A program made the translations under genes and the position numbers. Shown here one piece after another: positions 1 to 9,726 of a DNA stretch of 64,000 bases. A model generated the notes under the pieces. It did no database searches, was not told where the DNA came from, and worked only from the letters and a program-made list of their open reading frames with translations. Within the stretch, counting starts at the first letter, position 1. Every line of letters begins with the position of its first letter. Location of the stretch: the NCBI GenBank assembly GCA_944368215.1, contig CALVWX010000002.1:45624-109623 (forward strand). The letters are read 5' to 3'. Origin of the DNA: an uncultured Clostridia bacterium (GTDB lineage Bacteria > Bacillota > Clostridia > Christensenellales > Borkfalkiaceae).

Positions 1-1
1 G

Positions 2-1774
2 CTCAGGGAAATGGGCGATTATGCTTTCGCAGGTTGCAACCTGCTTTCGTCTGCAGAATTCGGCTATGGCGCGCAAGTAGTGGGTAACTACGCATTCGCA
101 AGCGGAGACGGCGAGGTTGAATACACCTACTATCTTACTGACGTCACCATTCCTTCGACAGTAACAAGCATAGGCGACTATGCGTTCGCAGGAAACGCCG
201 CAATTGTGCAAATTGACCTTTCCGGCGTTGAGAGGATAGGTTCGCATGCATTCTACCGCACGCCCGCCCTCACGACGGTAACCGTCGACAGTGATATGTC
301 GTATGTAGGCATAAGCGCCTTCGAGGAGAGCGCAGTAAGGGATATTGACCTTTCTGGCATCGAATACTTCGACGCGCGTTCGTTCTACGGCACGGCCGTG
401 TCCGACGGGGATTTCAACGACGCGATCGAAATCGGCGAATATGCGTTCTATAACTGCAGGCAATTTACCTCGCTTACCTTCACGCAGGTGGAGCAGATTT
501 ACAGCTCTGCATTCTATATTCCTATGCAGGACGAAGAAGGCAATACCGTTAACGGTACAATTTCTTCGATAACCCTCGGCGATAAGCTGATAGGCCTCGG
601 CGGCGGTGCGTTCTATAATTCGGCTATAAGGAGAATAGCGCTTCCCGCATCGCTCGAAATTATCGGCACGCCAGCATTTTCCGGTTGCCTTAACCTCACG
701 GCAATAAGCGTTGCAAGCGGAAACGAAACCTTCTTCACCAATTCGGGCGCACTTTATAAAAATCTGCCCAATGGAACTTATGAACTCGTCTGCGTTCCCA
801 ACGGCATCGTGCTTAACGGCACGGGCGAAAATATGAGGCCTTTCTCAATACTTGAAGGAACAAGCCGCATCGGCGATTGGGCTATGGCTTTCTGCGAAAA
901 TATTCACGCAGTGCGCATCCCTGCTTCCGTACAGTCGATAGGCGCTTACGGTTTCTACCGCATGGGTTACGCCATTCTCAACAACAGCTCGTCCGTCGGC
1001 GCTCTCAGCCGCGAGCTCTTCCCCAAATATATCTTCGAAGGGCTTGAAGCTCCCACGCTCGAAACCAATTATGTCGATGAGGAAGCCGTATCGCTTGTTT
1101 CGCTCTATTATACGTTCACTTACGATATAGGCTATCTTTACAGCGATATGATTATTCCCGCAAACGCTACGGGATTCGATTCAGTCGTATATGAATACTT
1201 CTTCATGAATACAGAGTATTCCGATGAACTCATCGAAGAGAACACTCAGTCGATTATAACATCTATCGAAGCTATAGATATCGACAGTCTGACTGCCGAC
1301 GATGCAAATACAATAAACCGTCTGCAGACGAGCTATCTTATGCTTACTGACGGACAGAAAGCTTTTGTGAGCGATGAGCTTGTAGAAAAACTCAACGCCG
1401 CGGTGGAAAGAGTTGCCGAACTTACCGGCGGAGATAATCCCGGCGATACGCCCGGCGGAGATAATCCCTCAGGCGAAGGCGGCGGCTCCTCGTGTGAAAA
1501 CGCGGGACTCATCGGCGGAATATGCGGCGGCGTCGGCGGGCTTATAGTTGTGGCGGCTGTAATAATCGTATTAATGATAATGCGCCGCAAAAAGGCTGCT
1601 TCGCAGTCGGGCGACGGCATTAAGACCGATTACGGCGCAGACGGAGAAGCGGACAGCCAGTCCGGAGAGGAAGAAGAGTCGTCCGAACAGAAAAATTCTG
1701 TCCGTGATGAAGTGCAGGACGAGGACAACTCTTCGGCTAAAACGACTGACAAGGAGGACCCGGACCGTGAATAA
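2..1774 (+). CDS. BspA-type leucine-rich-repeat surface protein (5' partial)
   Basis: The reading frame is open from base 2, so the N-terminus lies before the window and about 590 residues are visible. The first ~340 residues are BspA-type leucine-rich repeats (LRR_5), seen as recurring blocks such as IGDYAFAGN every 22-25 residues. Residues ~400-475 look helical and resemble the FIVAR-like spacers of Gram-positive surface proteins (block LTDGQKAFVSDE). A Gly/Pro/Asp-rich linker, one membrane helix (~500-525), a basic RRKK stop-transfer and an acidic ~55-residue tail follow. No LPXTG sorting signal is present, so the repeats are probably displayed outside by a C-terminal membrane anchor. It overlaps the next gene by 8 bases, implying co-transcription. 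BspA repeats often bind host or matrix proteins, but the ligand here is unknown. Confidence 0.85.
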   Translation, partial: LREMGDYAFAGCNLLSSAEFGYGAQVVGNYAFASGDGEVEYTYYLTDVTIPSTVTSIGDYAFAGNAAIVQIDLSGVERIGSHAFYRTPALTTVTVDSDMSYVGISAFEESAVRDIDLSGIEYFDARSFYGTAVSDGDFNDAIEIGEYAFYNCRQFTSLTFTQVEQIYSSAFYIPMQDEEGNTVNGTISSITLGDKLIGLGGGAFYNSAIRRIALPASLEIIGTPAFSGCLNLTAISVASGNETFFTNSGALYKNLPNGTYELVCVPNGIVLNGTGENMRPFSILEGTSRIGDWAMAFCENIHAVRIPASVQSIGAYGFYRMGYAILNNSSSVGALSRELFPKYIFEGLEAPTLETNYVDEEAVSLVSLYYTFTYDIGYLYSDMIIPANATGFDSVVYEYFFMNTEYSDELIEENTQSIITSIEAIDIDSLTADDANTINRLQTSYLMLTDGQKAFVSDELVEKLNAAVERVAELTGGDNPGDTPGGDNPSGEGGGSSCENAGLIGGICGGVGGLIVVAAVIIVLMIMRRKKAASQSGDGIKTDYGADGEADSQSGEEEESSEQKNSVRDEVQDEDNSSAKTTDKEDPDRE

Positions 1775-4490
1775 GAAATTATTTCTGATATCGGCTCTTG
1801 CGGCAGGAATATGCCTGTCCGCAGGCGCGCTTGCCGCCTGCGGCGATAACACGGGCGACGTCCCCGGCCCGGACGTTCCCGGCCAGGATGACGGTGTTTA
1901 CACAATCACGTTCCAGACCAACGGCGGTTCCGCCGTTGAGTCTGTCGACGTAAACGCAGGTCAGTCTGTCGACCTCGATTCTTATATCACCTCCAACAGC
2001 GACGACAATTATTACTTCTACGGCTGGTATCTCGATGAAGGCTGCACAAACCGCGCCCCCGCGCAGTTCGTGCCCGATTCCGACGTAACTCTTTATGCGG
2101 CGTGGGGTCATGTTGAAACTTATACCCTCACGTTCGACAGTTGCGGAGGTTCGGCTGTGCCTGCTCAGCAGTATACAAGTTATGAGTATCTCTCGGCGCC
2201 CGCCGCTCCCACAAGGGAAAATTACAGATTTGACGGTTGGTATTGGGACAGTAACTATACCAAGGAATTTATCTTTGAAGGCAACACAATGCCTACTTCC
2301 GATCTCATCGTCTATGCAAAATGGGTAAGACTGTATACCGTCACTTTTAACACGGACAGCAACACAGTCATCGCCCCGGTTACGGGAGAGGAGGGAACGG
2401 AAATCTCAGCGCCCGCCACTCCGGTAAAGGACGGTTACGTATTCGACGGGTGGTTTGCCGACGCCGATTTCTCTACGCCATTTGAATTTTCTGTCATCAC
2501 GGAAGATGCCACGGTCTACGCAAAGTGGCATCAGGCGGGACAGAGCATAAGCGTTACGCTCAATTTCAACAGCCCCGTAAGCGGTGCAACGGCAACTGCT
2601 GAACAACTCATTCTCAATGAGGGTGCTGAAATTGCCGCTTCGGAAGTTGAAGAAGATTTTGCTTCTGCAATACAAACTCAAACCGATGGTAAAGCCGTCT
2701 ATATCTTTGGCGGCTGGTGTCTCGATGAAGAGGGCACTATGCCCTGCAATACCGTGCCCTACAGCGAAAGCGGAAGCGTCAGTCTTTATGCCCACTGGGT
2801 GCGCTCGGCCGCATACTGCATAGTAACGCTCACCGGCGGTCAGAGCGGAACTCTTGTTGTATATGCAAATAAAAACTCTGCGATTTCTTCGGAAATCAGC
2901 AGTTACTACGGCTCTTCTGTAACGCAGTTGACAGCACAGGACGGCACCCTTTTCAATATCAATGACGTTGTGGAAAGGGATATGACCCTTTCACCCGCCG
3001 CAGATCTCAGCGATTTTACGTTTACGCAGAACGCCGGATCTTACGGCTACACGCTCACGTCATACAGCGGCAACGATGCTTCGGTTGAAATTCCTTCATC
3101 ATACAACGGAGCTCCGGTTATTGCAATAGGCGACAATGCGTTCAAAGATAACACCGCAATTACCGCAGTAACCATTCCCGACAACGTAACAACGATTGGA
3201 GCTGATGCGTTCTCCGGTTGTACAGCGCTTACAACAGTCAACGGCGGCAACTATGTCACCCGCGTCGGTCTGTATGCCTTTGCCGGTCTCGATAATGTCG
3301 GCGTGGTAGAAGGCGGAATAAAATACCTCAATTCCGACCGCCGTGTGATATTAAACTACGAAAACGGCTCTGCCATAACAATCCCTTCAACAGTAATAGC
3401 AATAGCGGAGGGGGCTTTTTGGAACGCGAGTGTAACTTCTGTTACGTTCGCTTCGGGTTGCCCCATAAAGGAAATTCCCGCATATGCATTCAGGGACTGT
3501 CTGGCTCTCAGAACGATTATCCTTTCATCTCTCAGTATTTCTTCGATTGGTAATTACGCTTTTGCGGGTTGCTCTTCTCTTAGTGCAGCGAATTTGCCCT
3601 CGACGGTAACTTCGCTCGGCGATTATGCTTTTTGGAATTGCAATACGCTCTCGTCCGTAACTATGAGCGGCGTTACAGAACTGGGCGAATACGTGTTCAG
3701 AGGTTGCAGATTTACCTCGCTCGATTTCACAGGGTTGGCTTTCACGCAGATTCCCGCCGGAGCTTTCTCTGAATGTACTTCTCTCGAGAGTATAATTCTG
3801 CCCCAGCGCATTGCGTCGATAGGAAACGAAGCATTCAAAGGTTGCACGGCTCTGACGACCGTCACTGTTAACTCGCCCGATGACAGCCGTCTTTCGGCAA
3901 TAGGTGACGAAGCCTTCTCCGGCTGTTCTGCCTTGCGTACACTCATAATTTTTGCGCGTACTTACGAAGACGGCGCACTTACAAGCCTCGGTTCCAACGC
4001 TTTACAGGGCTGTGCGCAGGATTTGGTAATCTTCGTTGCGGACGGTTCGCCCGCTTACGACAGAACCAGCCAATATTATGAAGGGACAAGCGACAGAATG
4101 CTCACCTATACTGAAATTTATTCGCAGTCGGCAACATATTCAGATTGTACGATTCTTGCCGCCGATCTTTCTGCGCCCGACCTTGTCATTCCTTCGGACA
4201 ATATTCTCTGCGAACTTGCTAAAAACGAAGTTTCCGCGCAGACGGACGTGCTGGCATTGCTTATAGCAAACGGCGTTTCTGCCACAGATAATGCTTCGGC
4301 GGACGACCAGATTGTTATTTCCGTTGAAGGCGTCACATTAATTACCCCCGAAAATACGGAGGGAGAGGAACTTGCCGCTTCCGACGGTCTCTATGACCTC
4401 AGCGAGCGCGGCAGATACGTTGTCTCTGTTTGCGCAACCGACCGCTTCGGCAATACAAGCTATAAAACGGTAATTCTTTCGGTGGTTTAA
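1767..4490 (+). CDS. Lipoprotein with InlB B-repeats and BspA-type leucine-rich repeats
   Basis: I place the start at GTG 1767: a strong ribosome site (aaggagg, 1751-1757) lies 9 nt upstream and the protein then opens with a lipoprotein signal peptide ending in lipobox LAAC (Cys25). An earlier in-frame ATG (1704) would give a basic extension unlike a signal peptide. The mature protein (~880 residues) starts with about four Listeria-Bacteroides (InlB B, Flg_new) repeats at ~40-345, each ending in a YAAW/YAKW-like block (GWYLDEGC...LYAAWG). BspA-type leucine-rich repeats follow at ~430-765 (IGDNAFKDN, IGADAFSGC), then a beta-rich Ig-like C-terminus. It is predicted to be tethered outside the cell and to act in adhesion or recognition. 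It forms a tandem with the preceding membrane-anchored LRR protein. Confidence 0.87.
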   Translation: MNKKLFLISALAAGICLSAGALAACGDNTGDVPGPDVPGQDDGVYTITFQTNGGSAVESVDVNAGQSVDLDSYITSNSDDNYYFYGWYLDEGCTNRAPAQFVPDSDVTLYAAWGHVETYTLTFDSCGGSAVPAQQYTSYEYLSAPAAPTRENYRFDGWYWDSNYTKEFIFEGNTMPTSDLIVYAKWVRLYTVTFNTDSNTVIAPVTGEEGTEISAPATPVKDGYVFDGWFADADFSTPFEFSVITEDATVYAKWHQAGQSISVTLNFNSPVSGATATAEQLILNEGAEIAASEVEEDFASAIQTQTDGKAVYIFGGWCLDEEGTMPCNTVPYSESGSVSLYAHWVRSAAYCIVTLTGGQSGTLVVYANKNSAISSEISSYYGSSVTQLTAQDGTLFNINDVVERDMTLSPAADLSDFTFTQNAGSYGYTLTSYSGNDASVEIPSSYNGAPVIAIGDNAFKDNTAITAVTIPDNVTTIGADAFSGCTALTTVNGGNYVTRVGLYAFAGLDNVGVVEGGIKYLNSDRRVILNYENGSAITIPSTVIAIAEGAFWNASVTSVTFASGCPIKEIPAYAFRDCLALRTIILSSLSISSIGNYAFAGCSSLSAANLPSTVTSLGDYAFWNCNTLSSVTMSGVTELGEYVFRGCRFTSLDFTGLAFTQIPAGAFSECTSLESIILPQRIASIGNEAFKGCTALTTVTVNSPDDSRLSAIGDEAFSGCSALRTLIIFARTYEDGALTSLGSNALQGCAQDLVIFVADGSPAYDRTSQYYEGTSDRMLTYTEIYSQSATYSDCTILAADLSAPDLVIPSDNILCELAKNEVSAQTDVLALLIANGVSATDNASADDQIVISVEGVTLITPENTEGEELAASDGLYDLSERGRYVVSVCATDRFGNTSYKTVILSVV

Positions 4491-4503
4491 GCAAATATCA
4501 TTG

Positions 4504-4536
4504 CCCGCCGTCAAATATTTCACTTTTGACGGCGGG
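4504..4536 (+). terminator. Strong hairpin after the LRR lipoprotein gene
   Basis: Perfect 12-bp inverted repeat (cccgccgtcaaa / tttgacggcggg) with a 9-nt loop, starting 13 nt after the stop codon. The T-tract that should follow is weak, so this may be a 3'-end-stabilising hairpin rather than an efficient intrinsic terminator. A promoter follows at once. Confidence 0.6.
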
Positions 4537-4544
4537 ACTATTGC

Positions 4545-4573
4545 TTGACTTGAATTCTACTATCTATTATAAT
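4545..4573 (+). promoter_or_regulatory. Sigma-A type promoter for the surface-lipoprotein/opp operon
   Basis: TTGACT (4545-4550), a 17-nt spacer and TATAAT (4568-4573). Transcription would start near 4580 and could run through the lipoprotein gene at 4646 into the opp genes, because no terminator is visible before 13446. Confidence 0.75.
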
Positions 4574-4645
4574 AGTGAATATACTTTATCACACTAAAAT
4601 ACTTAGTGCGGCCGTATGCCGCCCCATTTACAGGAGGCTTTCGCC

Positions 4646-5959
4646 TTGAAAAGTACTAACGTACAAAAACGCAACATTCTTCTAATAATTTTTGCGCTTC
4701 TCGCGGTCGTATTTATTGCGTGCGCGCTCTCTTCGTGCGCGTCGACAGACGATGAGCAGCGCATTATCGAAGACGGCTACGTTCACCTCGTGACATACGA
4801 AGCCAACGGAGGCGACTTCAACCCCGATGCCCCCGGCATACAGGATTCAATGCAGGTCCGCGTCAGAGATAATTCGCTCACCGTTACCCCCGGATACAGA
4901 CCCGCGGGCGCGGGCGACCTTGATATTATCCGTACGCCTGTAAGGGACGGATACACGCTCACCGGATGGGTCATCGTTGAACTCGACGAAGAAGGCAACG
5001 TCATTAGTTCGGAGGACTGGTCGTTTACATCTGACCGCGTCACAGGCGACATAACATTGCGCGCCATGTGGCTGAAGGATACGACGCTCTACCTCAATGC
5101 AATTCTGGACGACGGAACGGAGGTCAATTTCCGCGAATACTCCGTCGAACAGGGCGCTTCGTTCATTTCTTCGCTTTACAGCATGCAGAGTGACGGCACA
5201 TATTCGCTTACGCCCGATAATATTGCCATCGTAGGCAACCTCACCGCAAACGGCAGGCAGTATACGGCTTTAAGTTTCTACTGGCTTGATGAAAGCAATA
5301 ACCGCGTGCCTCTCACTGTTGAGAACGCAGTATTTGCTCAGGATGCAGAAGAAATGACCGTTTATGCCGAGGTAATCGAAGGCAGATATACCATGGTTAC
5401 GCAGGAACTGGTCGACGAAGGTTCTCTCAACCTCAGATCAGACAGCTACTGGTACCTGCTCGAAGATATCGACTTTGGCCAGAGCTATTCATCGGGCGGC
5501 AGAAATTATACGAGCGCGCTCTCAACTTTCTCGGGTTCAATAATTGGCAACGGAAATACTATTTCGGGAATATGGGTAAGAAGTCAGGTTTCCACCCGCG
5601 CTGACGATATATTGTATTCGATATTCGGCGAAATGAGCGGCAGAATAGAGGACGTAACGTTCAGCAATGTAGAGCTTACGGTATTTGCGCCATATTCTTC
5701 GAATGCGAACCGAAATTCGGGATTAAGCATAGCCCTGCTTGCAAGTTCCTTCGGCGAAAACGGCGTCTTCGACGGCGTCACGCTTGATAACTGCAAGATA
5801 AGCATAGTCAACTCGGTCGTCGGTGAAAACGGAGAAACAACTGTATTCACCTATTCGGTTGCAGAAAATAAGCAGTGGACGGGTACGCCTGTGCTTGAGC
5901 AGAATGTAACCGGCGGTGACGGCATTGCCGTGGAAGTCAAATCCGATATAGATATGTAA
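4646..5959 (+). CDS. InlB B-repeat / GLUG-like surface lipoprotein
   Basis: The likely start is TTG 4646, nine bases after aggagg (4632-4637); the ATG at 4616 has no ribosome site. The 437-residue product has a basic N-region, a hydrophobic core and lipobox LSSC (Cys31). Residues ~48-125 form one Listeria-Bacteroides (InlB B) repeat (TYEANGG ... GYTLTGW ... LRAMW). Residues ~265-360 carry the pattern DIDFG..FSGSIIGNGNTISGI..IFGEMSGRIEDVTFSN, typical of GLUG-type beta-helix segments in Clostridia surface proteins. It lies 62 nt upstream of oppA without a terminator, so it may be co-expressed with the peptide transporter. Its function is unknown; adhesion or substrate capture at the surface is an inference. 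Confidence 0.8.
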   Translation: MKSTNVQKRNILLIIFALLAVVFIACALSSCASTDDEQRIIEDGYVHLVTYEANGGDFNPDAPGIQDSMQVRVRDNSLTVTPGYRPAGAGDLDIIRTPVRDGYTLTGWVIVELDEEGNVISSEDWSFTSDRVTGDITLRAMWLKDTTLYLNAILDDGTEVNFREYSVEQGASFISSLYSMQSDGTYSLTPDNIAIVGNLTANGRQYTALSFYWLDESNNRVPLTVENAVFAQDAEEMTVYAEVIEGRYTMVTQELVDEGSLNLRSDSYWYLLEDIDFGQSYSSGGRNYTSALSTFSGSIIGNGNTISGIWVRSQVSTRADDILYSIFGEMSGRIEDVTFSNVELTVFAPYSSNANRNSGLSIALLASSFGENGVFDGVTLDNCKISIVNSVVGENGETTVFTYSVAENKQWTGTPVLEQNVTGGDGIAVEVKSDIDM

Positions 5960-6021
5960 TCAAGCCTTACGGCGCTATAAATACACAAAATGAGTTTTGC
6001 ACAAAAACAGGAGGATACTCA

Positions 6022-8679
6022 ATGAAATCAAAATGGCTTAAGCTTGCCTGTCTCGGCCTCGTTGCGGCAATGGTTCTCCCCTTTGCGTCGGCATGCGGCG
6101 GCGAAGACCTCAACAACGAAGATCGCGCGCTCAAGCTCAGCTCGGGCGAGTTCGACGGGGTTTTCAATCCCTTCTTCGCAACCTCAGCTTACGACAGCAC
6201 AATCGTCGGACAAACGCAGATTTCCCTGCTCGGTTCAGACGATAACGGCGAAAACGTAACCTATGGCCCCGACGAGCCCGTTGTCGCGCTCGACTATCAG
6301 GAAATCATGAGAACTGCCAACGGCAGCATAACCACAAACGGTTCCGCTGCAGCTGAAACGGTATATCAGATAGTCCTTAAGAACGGCATCAAGTTCTCTG
6401 ACGGCGTAGAACTTACCGCGCACGACGTGCTTTTCAACCTGTATATGTATCTTGATCCCAACTATACCGGTTCCAATACGCTCTATTCAACCGATATTCA
6501 GGGACTTCAGGCATATATGGCTCAGGATCCCAATGCCGATGAAGATGCTCTTAATTCGCTCAATCAGACCTTCACGACTCTTGGCGAAAGACGTTCAACG
6601 GCCATAGAAAGATATGTGAGCACCAATTTCTCGGATACTCAGAAGCAGGATGCGATAGATGCTTACAACGAAGATCGCCTGAGATTGTTTGAATCATACG
6701 ACGAAGACAACGGCACTGATCTCGCGTCCTCTTACGAAAACTATACCGAAAGCGATATCGCCGAAGATATTGCGGCCATCCGTGAACAGTTCAGGACAGA
6801 TCTCACGTCTACTTACAATGCTATAGATATGACCTCGTACGAAAGTGAATATGCCCTCGATTCTTCAAAAATATGGCAGGGCTTCTTCCTTGAAACGGGC
6901 GTAATCGAGCGTAAGTATACAACTGTAGCCGGTGTTCCTGTATATGAAAAGGACAGTGACGGCAAGTTTGTCATCAACTGGGAGCAGGCGGGTATATCCT
7001 CGACAGATGATTTTACTCAGGAAGAGGCTATTGAAAGAGCGTATCAGACGTTTGCTTCCAATGACAGTCAGATAGCCAGCATACTTACCGACTGGTCCAC
7101 AGGTACGACTATGCGTTCGACCTTTGCCGCTGAAGACAGGGAAATGTACTTCAACGCCATCCGCGAAGAAGAGGGCGGTCTTGCAGTCCGTTCGATTTCC
7201 GGTATCGAAGTGCTTGACGCTTCAGAATTTGAAGGCGGCAGCTATGCCGAGGGCGAATATGAAATGCTGCAGATTACCATAAACGGCATCGACCCCAAGG
7301 CAAAATGGAACTTTGCAATCACGGTAGCTCCCATGCACTATTATTCCACGCCCGAACTTACCGCGGCTGCCATGGCCGACGATGATTATTCTGAAAATTT
7401 CGGCGTAGAATATTCTTCCAACACGTTCATGAACTACGTAAGGTCGCGCAACAGCGTTCCCGTAGGTGCGGGCGTATATCAGGCGTCTACGATAAACGAC
7501 GATATATTTGTTTGGGAAACTGATGAAAGCGGCAATCAGACGCAAGCCTCGCAGAACAGCCTCAACACCGTCTCTTCCGGCTTCAGGAGCAACGGCATTG
7601 TATACCTCATCCGCAATGACAATTTTGTAACGACCGGCGGCAATGAAGAAGAGGTGTACAACGCAAGGATAAAGCACCTTCAGTATCAGGTTATTTCCAC
7701 AACCAACATGATGGCTTCGCTCGTCAATGAAACTGTGGATATCGCCGATCCTTCCGCGAAACAGGAAAACGTATCCGAAGTAGACAGTACCGAACACCTC
7801 ACCAGCATTCAGGTTCAGACCAACGGTTACGGCTACATCGGTATCAATGCTAAATTTGTTCCTAACCTTTATGTCCGCCGCGCCCTCATGAGCGTTATGG
7901 ATGTAACTCTCGTTCAGGAATATTACCCCAACGAGCTTTCCTTCCCCATTTATCGTTCGTTCTCCACGACGAGCTGGGTATATAACGCATTCCCTTCGGC
8001 GGGCCTCGAACATTGGGATCCCGAAAGCAGATATCCTTACGATTCGACCGGCTTAAAAGCAGCAGAGCTCTTAAGACAGGGCGGATGCAGGCAGCTTAGT
8101 GACGGCAGCTGGGTTGATGATGAAAATAATCCTCTCGAATTTACTTTCACTATCGCCGGCGATTCCACCGACCACCCTGCAAACCTCACCTTCCTCAACG
8201 CTATATCGGTACTCGATAAAATCGGCATAGAAGCAACCCTCGTAACCGATGCCCGCGCTCTTTATAAGCTCGCCAGCGGCGGTCTCGCAATATGGGCTGC
8301 TGCATGGACTTCTACCGTAGACCCCGATATGTATCAGGTTTACCACAAAAACAGCCGTGCAACATCCGTCCTCAACTGGGGGTATGATTACCTCGTCACC
8401 GAAGGCAACGCAACCACAGATGAGATGAATATTATAAACGATTTGAGCGACTTAATCGACGAAGGCCGTGAATATCTCGATCAGGCATCCCGTGCCGGCA
8501 TATATCGCGAAGCTGCAGACATGGTAATGGAGCTCGCCGTTGAACTTCCCCTCTACCAGAGGTGCGACATGTACGTTTATAACAACCAGGTTATCGACGC
8601 TGCTTCGCTCTTCCAGGAGCCTTCGCCTTACATGAGCCCCATTTCGGAGATATGGAAGGTAAGTTATTTAGGCAATTAA
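6022..8679 (+). CDS. oppA: Oligopeptide ABC transporter substrate-binding lipoprotein (OppA-like)
   Basis: Extracellular peptide-binding lipoprotein of the SBP_bac_5 family, delivering peptides to the OppBCDF complex encoded directly downstream. A signal peptide ends in lipobox ASAC (Cys25) and an aggagg ribosome site precedes the ATG. Family landmarks are the N-terminal YQIVLKNGIKFSDGVELTAHDV block (shown in part: LKNGIKFSDGVELTA) and the later VRRALMSVMDV and AAWTSTVDPDMYQVY regions. At 885 residues it is far longer than the usual ~540-600. The extra length comes largely from a Gln/Asp/Glu-rich, probably helical insertion at ~160-300 (including TTLGERRSTAIERY), which splits the first lobe. 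The insertion may reshape the binding cleft or contact the neighbouring surface proteins. Substrate is inferred as oligopeptides; a nickel or sugar ligand is less likely. Confidence 0.9.
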   Translation: MKSKWLKLACLGLVAAMVLPFASACGGEDLNNEDRALKLSSGEFDGVFNPFFATSAYDSTIVGQTQISLLGSDDNGENVTYGPDEPVVALDYQEIMRTANGSITTNGSAAAETVYQIVLKNGIKFSDGVELTAHDVLFNLYMYLDPNYTGSNTLYSTDIQGLQAYMAQDPNADEDALNSLNQTFTTLGERRSTAIERYVSTNFSDTQKQDAIDAYNEDRLRLFESYDEDNGTDLASSYENYTESDIAEDIAAIREQFRTDLTSTYNAIDMTSYESEYALDSSKIWQGFFLETGVIERKYTTVAGVPVYEKDSDGKFVINWEQAGISSTDDFTQEEAIERAYQTFASNDSQIASILTDWSTGTTMRSTFAAEDREMYFNAIREEEGGLAVRSISGIEVLDASEFEGGSYAEGEYEMLQITINGIDPKAKWNFAITVAPMHYYSTPELTAAAMADDDYSENFGVEYSSNTFMNYVRSRNSVPVGAGVYQASTINDDIFVWETDESGNQTQASQNSLNTVSSGFRSNGIVYLIRNDNFVTTGGNEEEVYNARIKHLQYQVISTTNMMASLVNETVDIADPSAKQENVSEVDSTEHLTSIQVQTNGYGYIGINAKFVPNLYVRRALMSVMDVTLVQEYYPNELSFPIYRSFSTTSWVYNAFPSAGLEHWDPESRYPYDSTGLKAAELLRQGGCRQLSDGSWVDDENNPLEFTFTIAGDSTDHPANLTFLNAISVLDKIGIEATLVTDARALYKLASGGLAIWAAAWTSTVDPDMYQVYHKNSRATSVLNWGYDYLVTEGNATTDEMNIINDLSDLIDEGREYLDQASRAGIYREAADMVMELAVELPLYQRCDMYVYNNQVIDAASLFQEPSPYMSPISEIWKVSYLGN

Positions 8680-8714
8680 TTTATATAATTTAATTGTAAA
8701 TCAACGGAGTTACA

Positions 8715-9716
8715 ATGGTTAAATACATTATAAAAAGATTGCTTCTCTGCATTCTCATACTGTTCGGGGTGTCGATAATCCTGTATGCGCTGTTAAGGTG
8801 CATGCCGGGCGACTACGTAACCAATAAATTTACGTCAAACCCGAACGTTGAGAATTCGGCAGAAAAGCTCGAGCAGATGCGTGCAATATACGGTCTCGAT
8901 ACCGATATTTTCACGGGATATATTAGGTGGCTTTTCGGTAATCCCGAACAGGGCACAAAGGGAGCGATATTGTTCGACTTCGGCCAGTCCTTCGTCTATG
9001 AACAGCCCGTAACTCAGGTTATATCCGATCATATGTGGATATCCTTCCTTCTTACGCTCATAAGCCTTATAATTTATTATCCTCTGGCTGTTTTCCTCGG
9101 TACGCGCGCGGCCGTGAAGCAGTACGGTGCATTCGACTATGCAACTACGGTGCTCACGATGATCGGTATATCATTCCCGACGTTCTTCTTCTCGGCTATA
9201 GTCGTCAAGATTTTCGTCTATGACCTCGGCTGGTTCGAAACCGGTCTTCAGTCGGCGGGACTTATCAACCCCAGCGGATGGGAACTGTTCTGGAATCAGG
9301 CATGGCACCTCGTTTTGCCTATGTTTGTAGTCGTCGTGCTCAGCATAGGTTCGATAATGCGTTATACCCGCACCAATATGCTCGAAGTGCTCAGCGCCGA
9401 TTACATCCGCACCGCCCGCGCAAAGGGACTTTCGGAAACGTCAGTTGTCTATAAGCATGCGTTCAAAAACACCATGATTCCCATGGTAACAGTGCTTGCC
9501 GGTCTTTTGCCCGGCTTGTTCGGCGGCTCGATGATACTCGAAGACTTCTTTGATATCCCTGGCATCGGTCAGATTGCATACAATGCCATGAACGCCGGCG
9601 ACATTCCTTTCGTCATGGGTTATAACATGTTCCTTGCATTGCTTACGGTAATAGGCATGCTGTTAACCGATATAATGTACGTCGTGGTTGACCCTCGCGT
9701 TAAAATTACAAGTTAG
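8715..9716 (+). CDS. oppB: Oligopeptide ABC transporter permease OppB
   Basis: Inner-membrane permease of the binding-protein-dependent family, 333 residues with about six membrane helices. The N-terminus (VKYIIKRLLLCILILFGVS) is the typical OppB/DppB first helix. The cytoplasmic EAA-type coupling loop is at ~235-262 (RTARAKGLSETSVVYKHAFK), where the ATPases dock. The C-terminus VVDPRVKITS also matches the family end. Start ATG 8715 has an acggag ribosome site. It ends with TAG, one of only two genes in this window that normally terminate at amber, which matters for interpreting tex. It lies 35 nt after oppA and 10 nt before oppC, in one operon. Confidence 0.93.
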   Translation: MVKYIIKRLLLCILILFGVSIILYALLRCMPGDYVTNKFTSNPNVENSAEKLEQMRAIYGLDTDIFTGYIRWLFGNPEQGTKGAILFDFGQSFVYEQPVTQVISDHMWISFLLTLISLIIYYPLAVFLGTRAAVKQYGAFDYATTVLTMIGISFPTFFFSAIVVKIFVYDLGWFETGLQSAGLINPSGWELFWNQAWHLVLPMFVVVVLSIGSIMRYTRTNMLEVLSADYIRTARAKGLSETSVVYKHAFKNTMIPMVTVLAGLLPGLFGGSMILEDFFDIPGIGQIAYNAMNAGDIPFVMGYNMFLALLTVIGMLLTDIMYVVVDPRVKITS

Positions 9717-9726
9717 GAGAAGGCAG

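Noticed and set aside
1704-1766. ATG 1704 as start of the LRR lipoprotein
   Set aside because: It would add 21 basic residues before the signal peptide and has no ribosome site; GTG 1767 has both.
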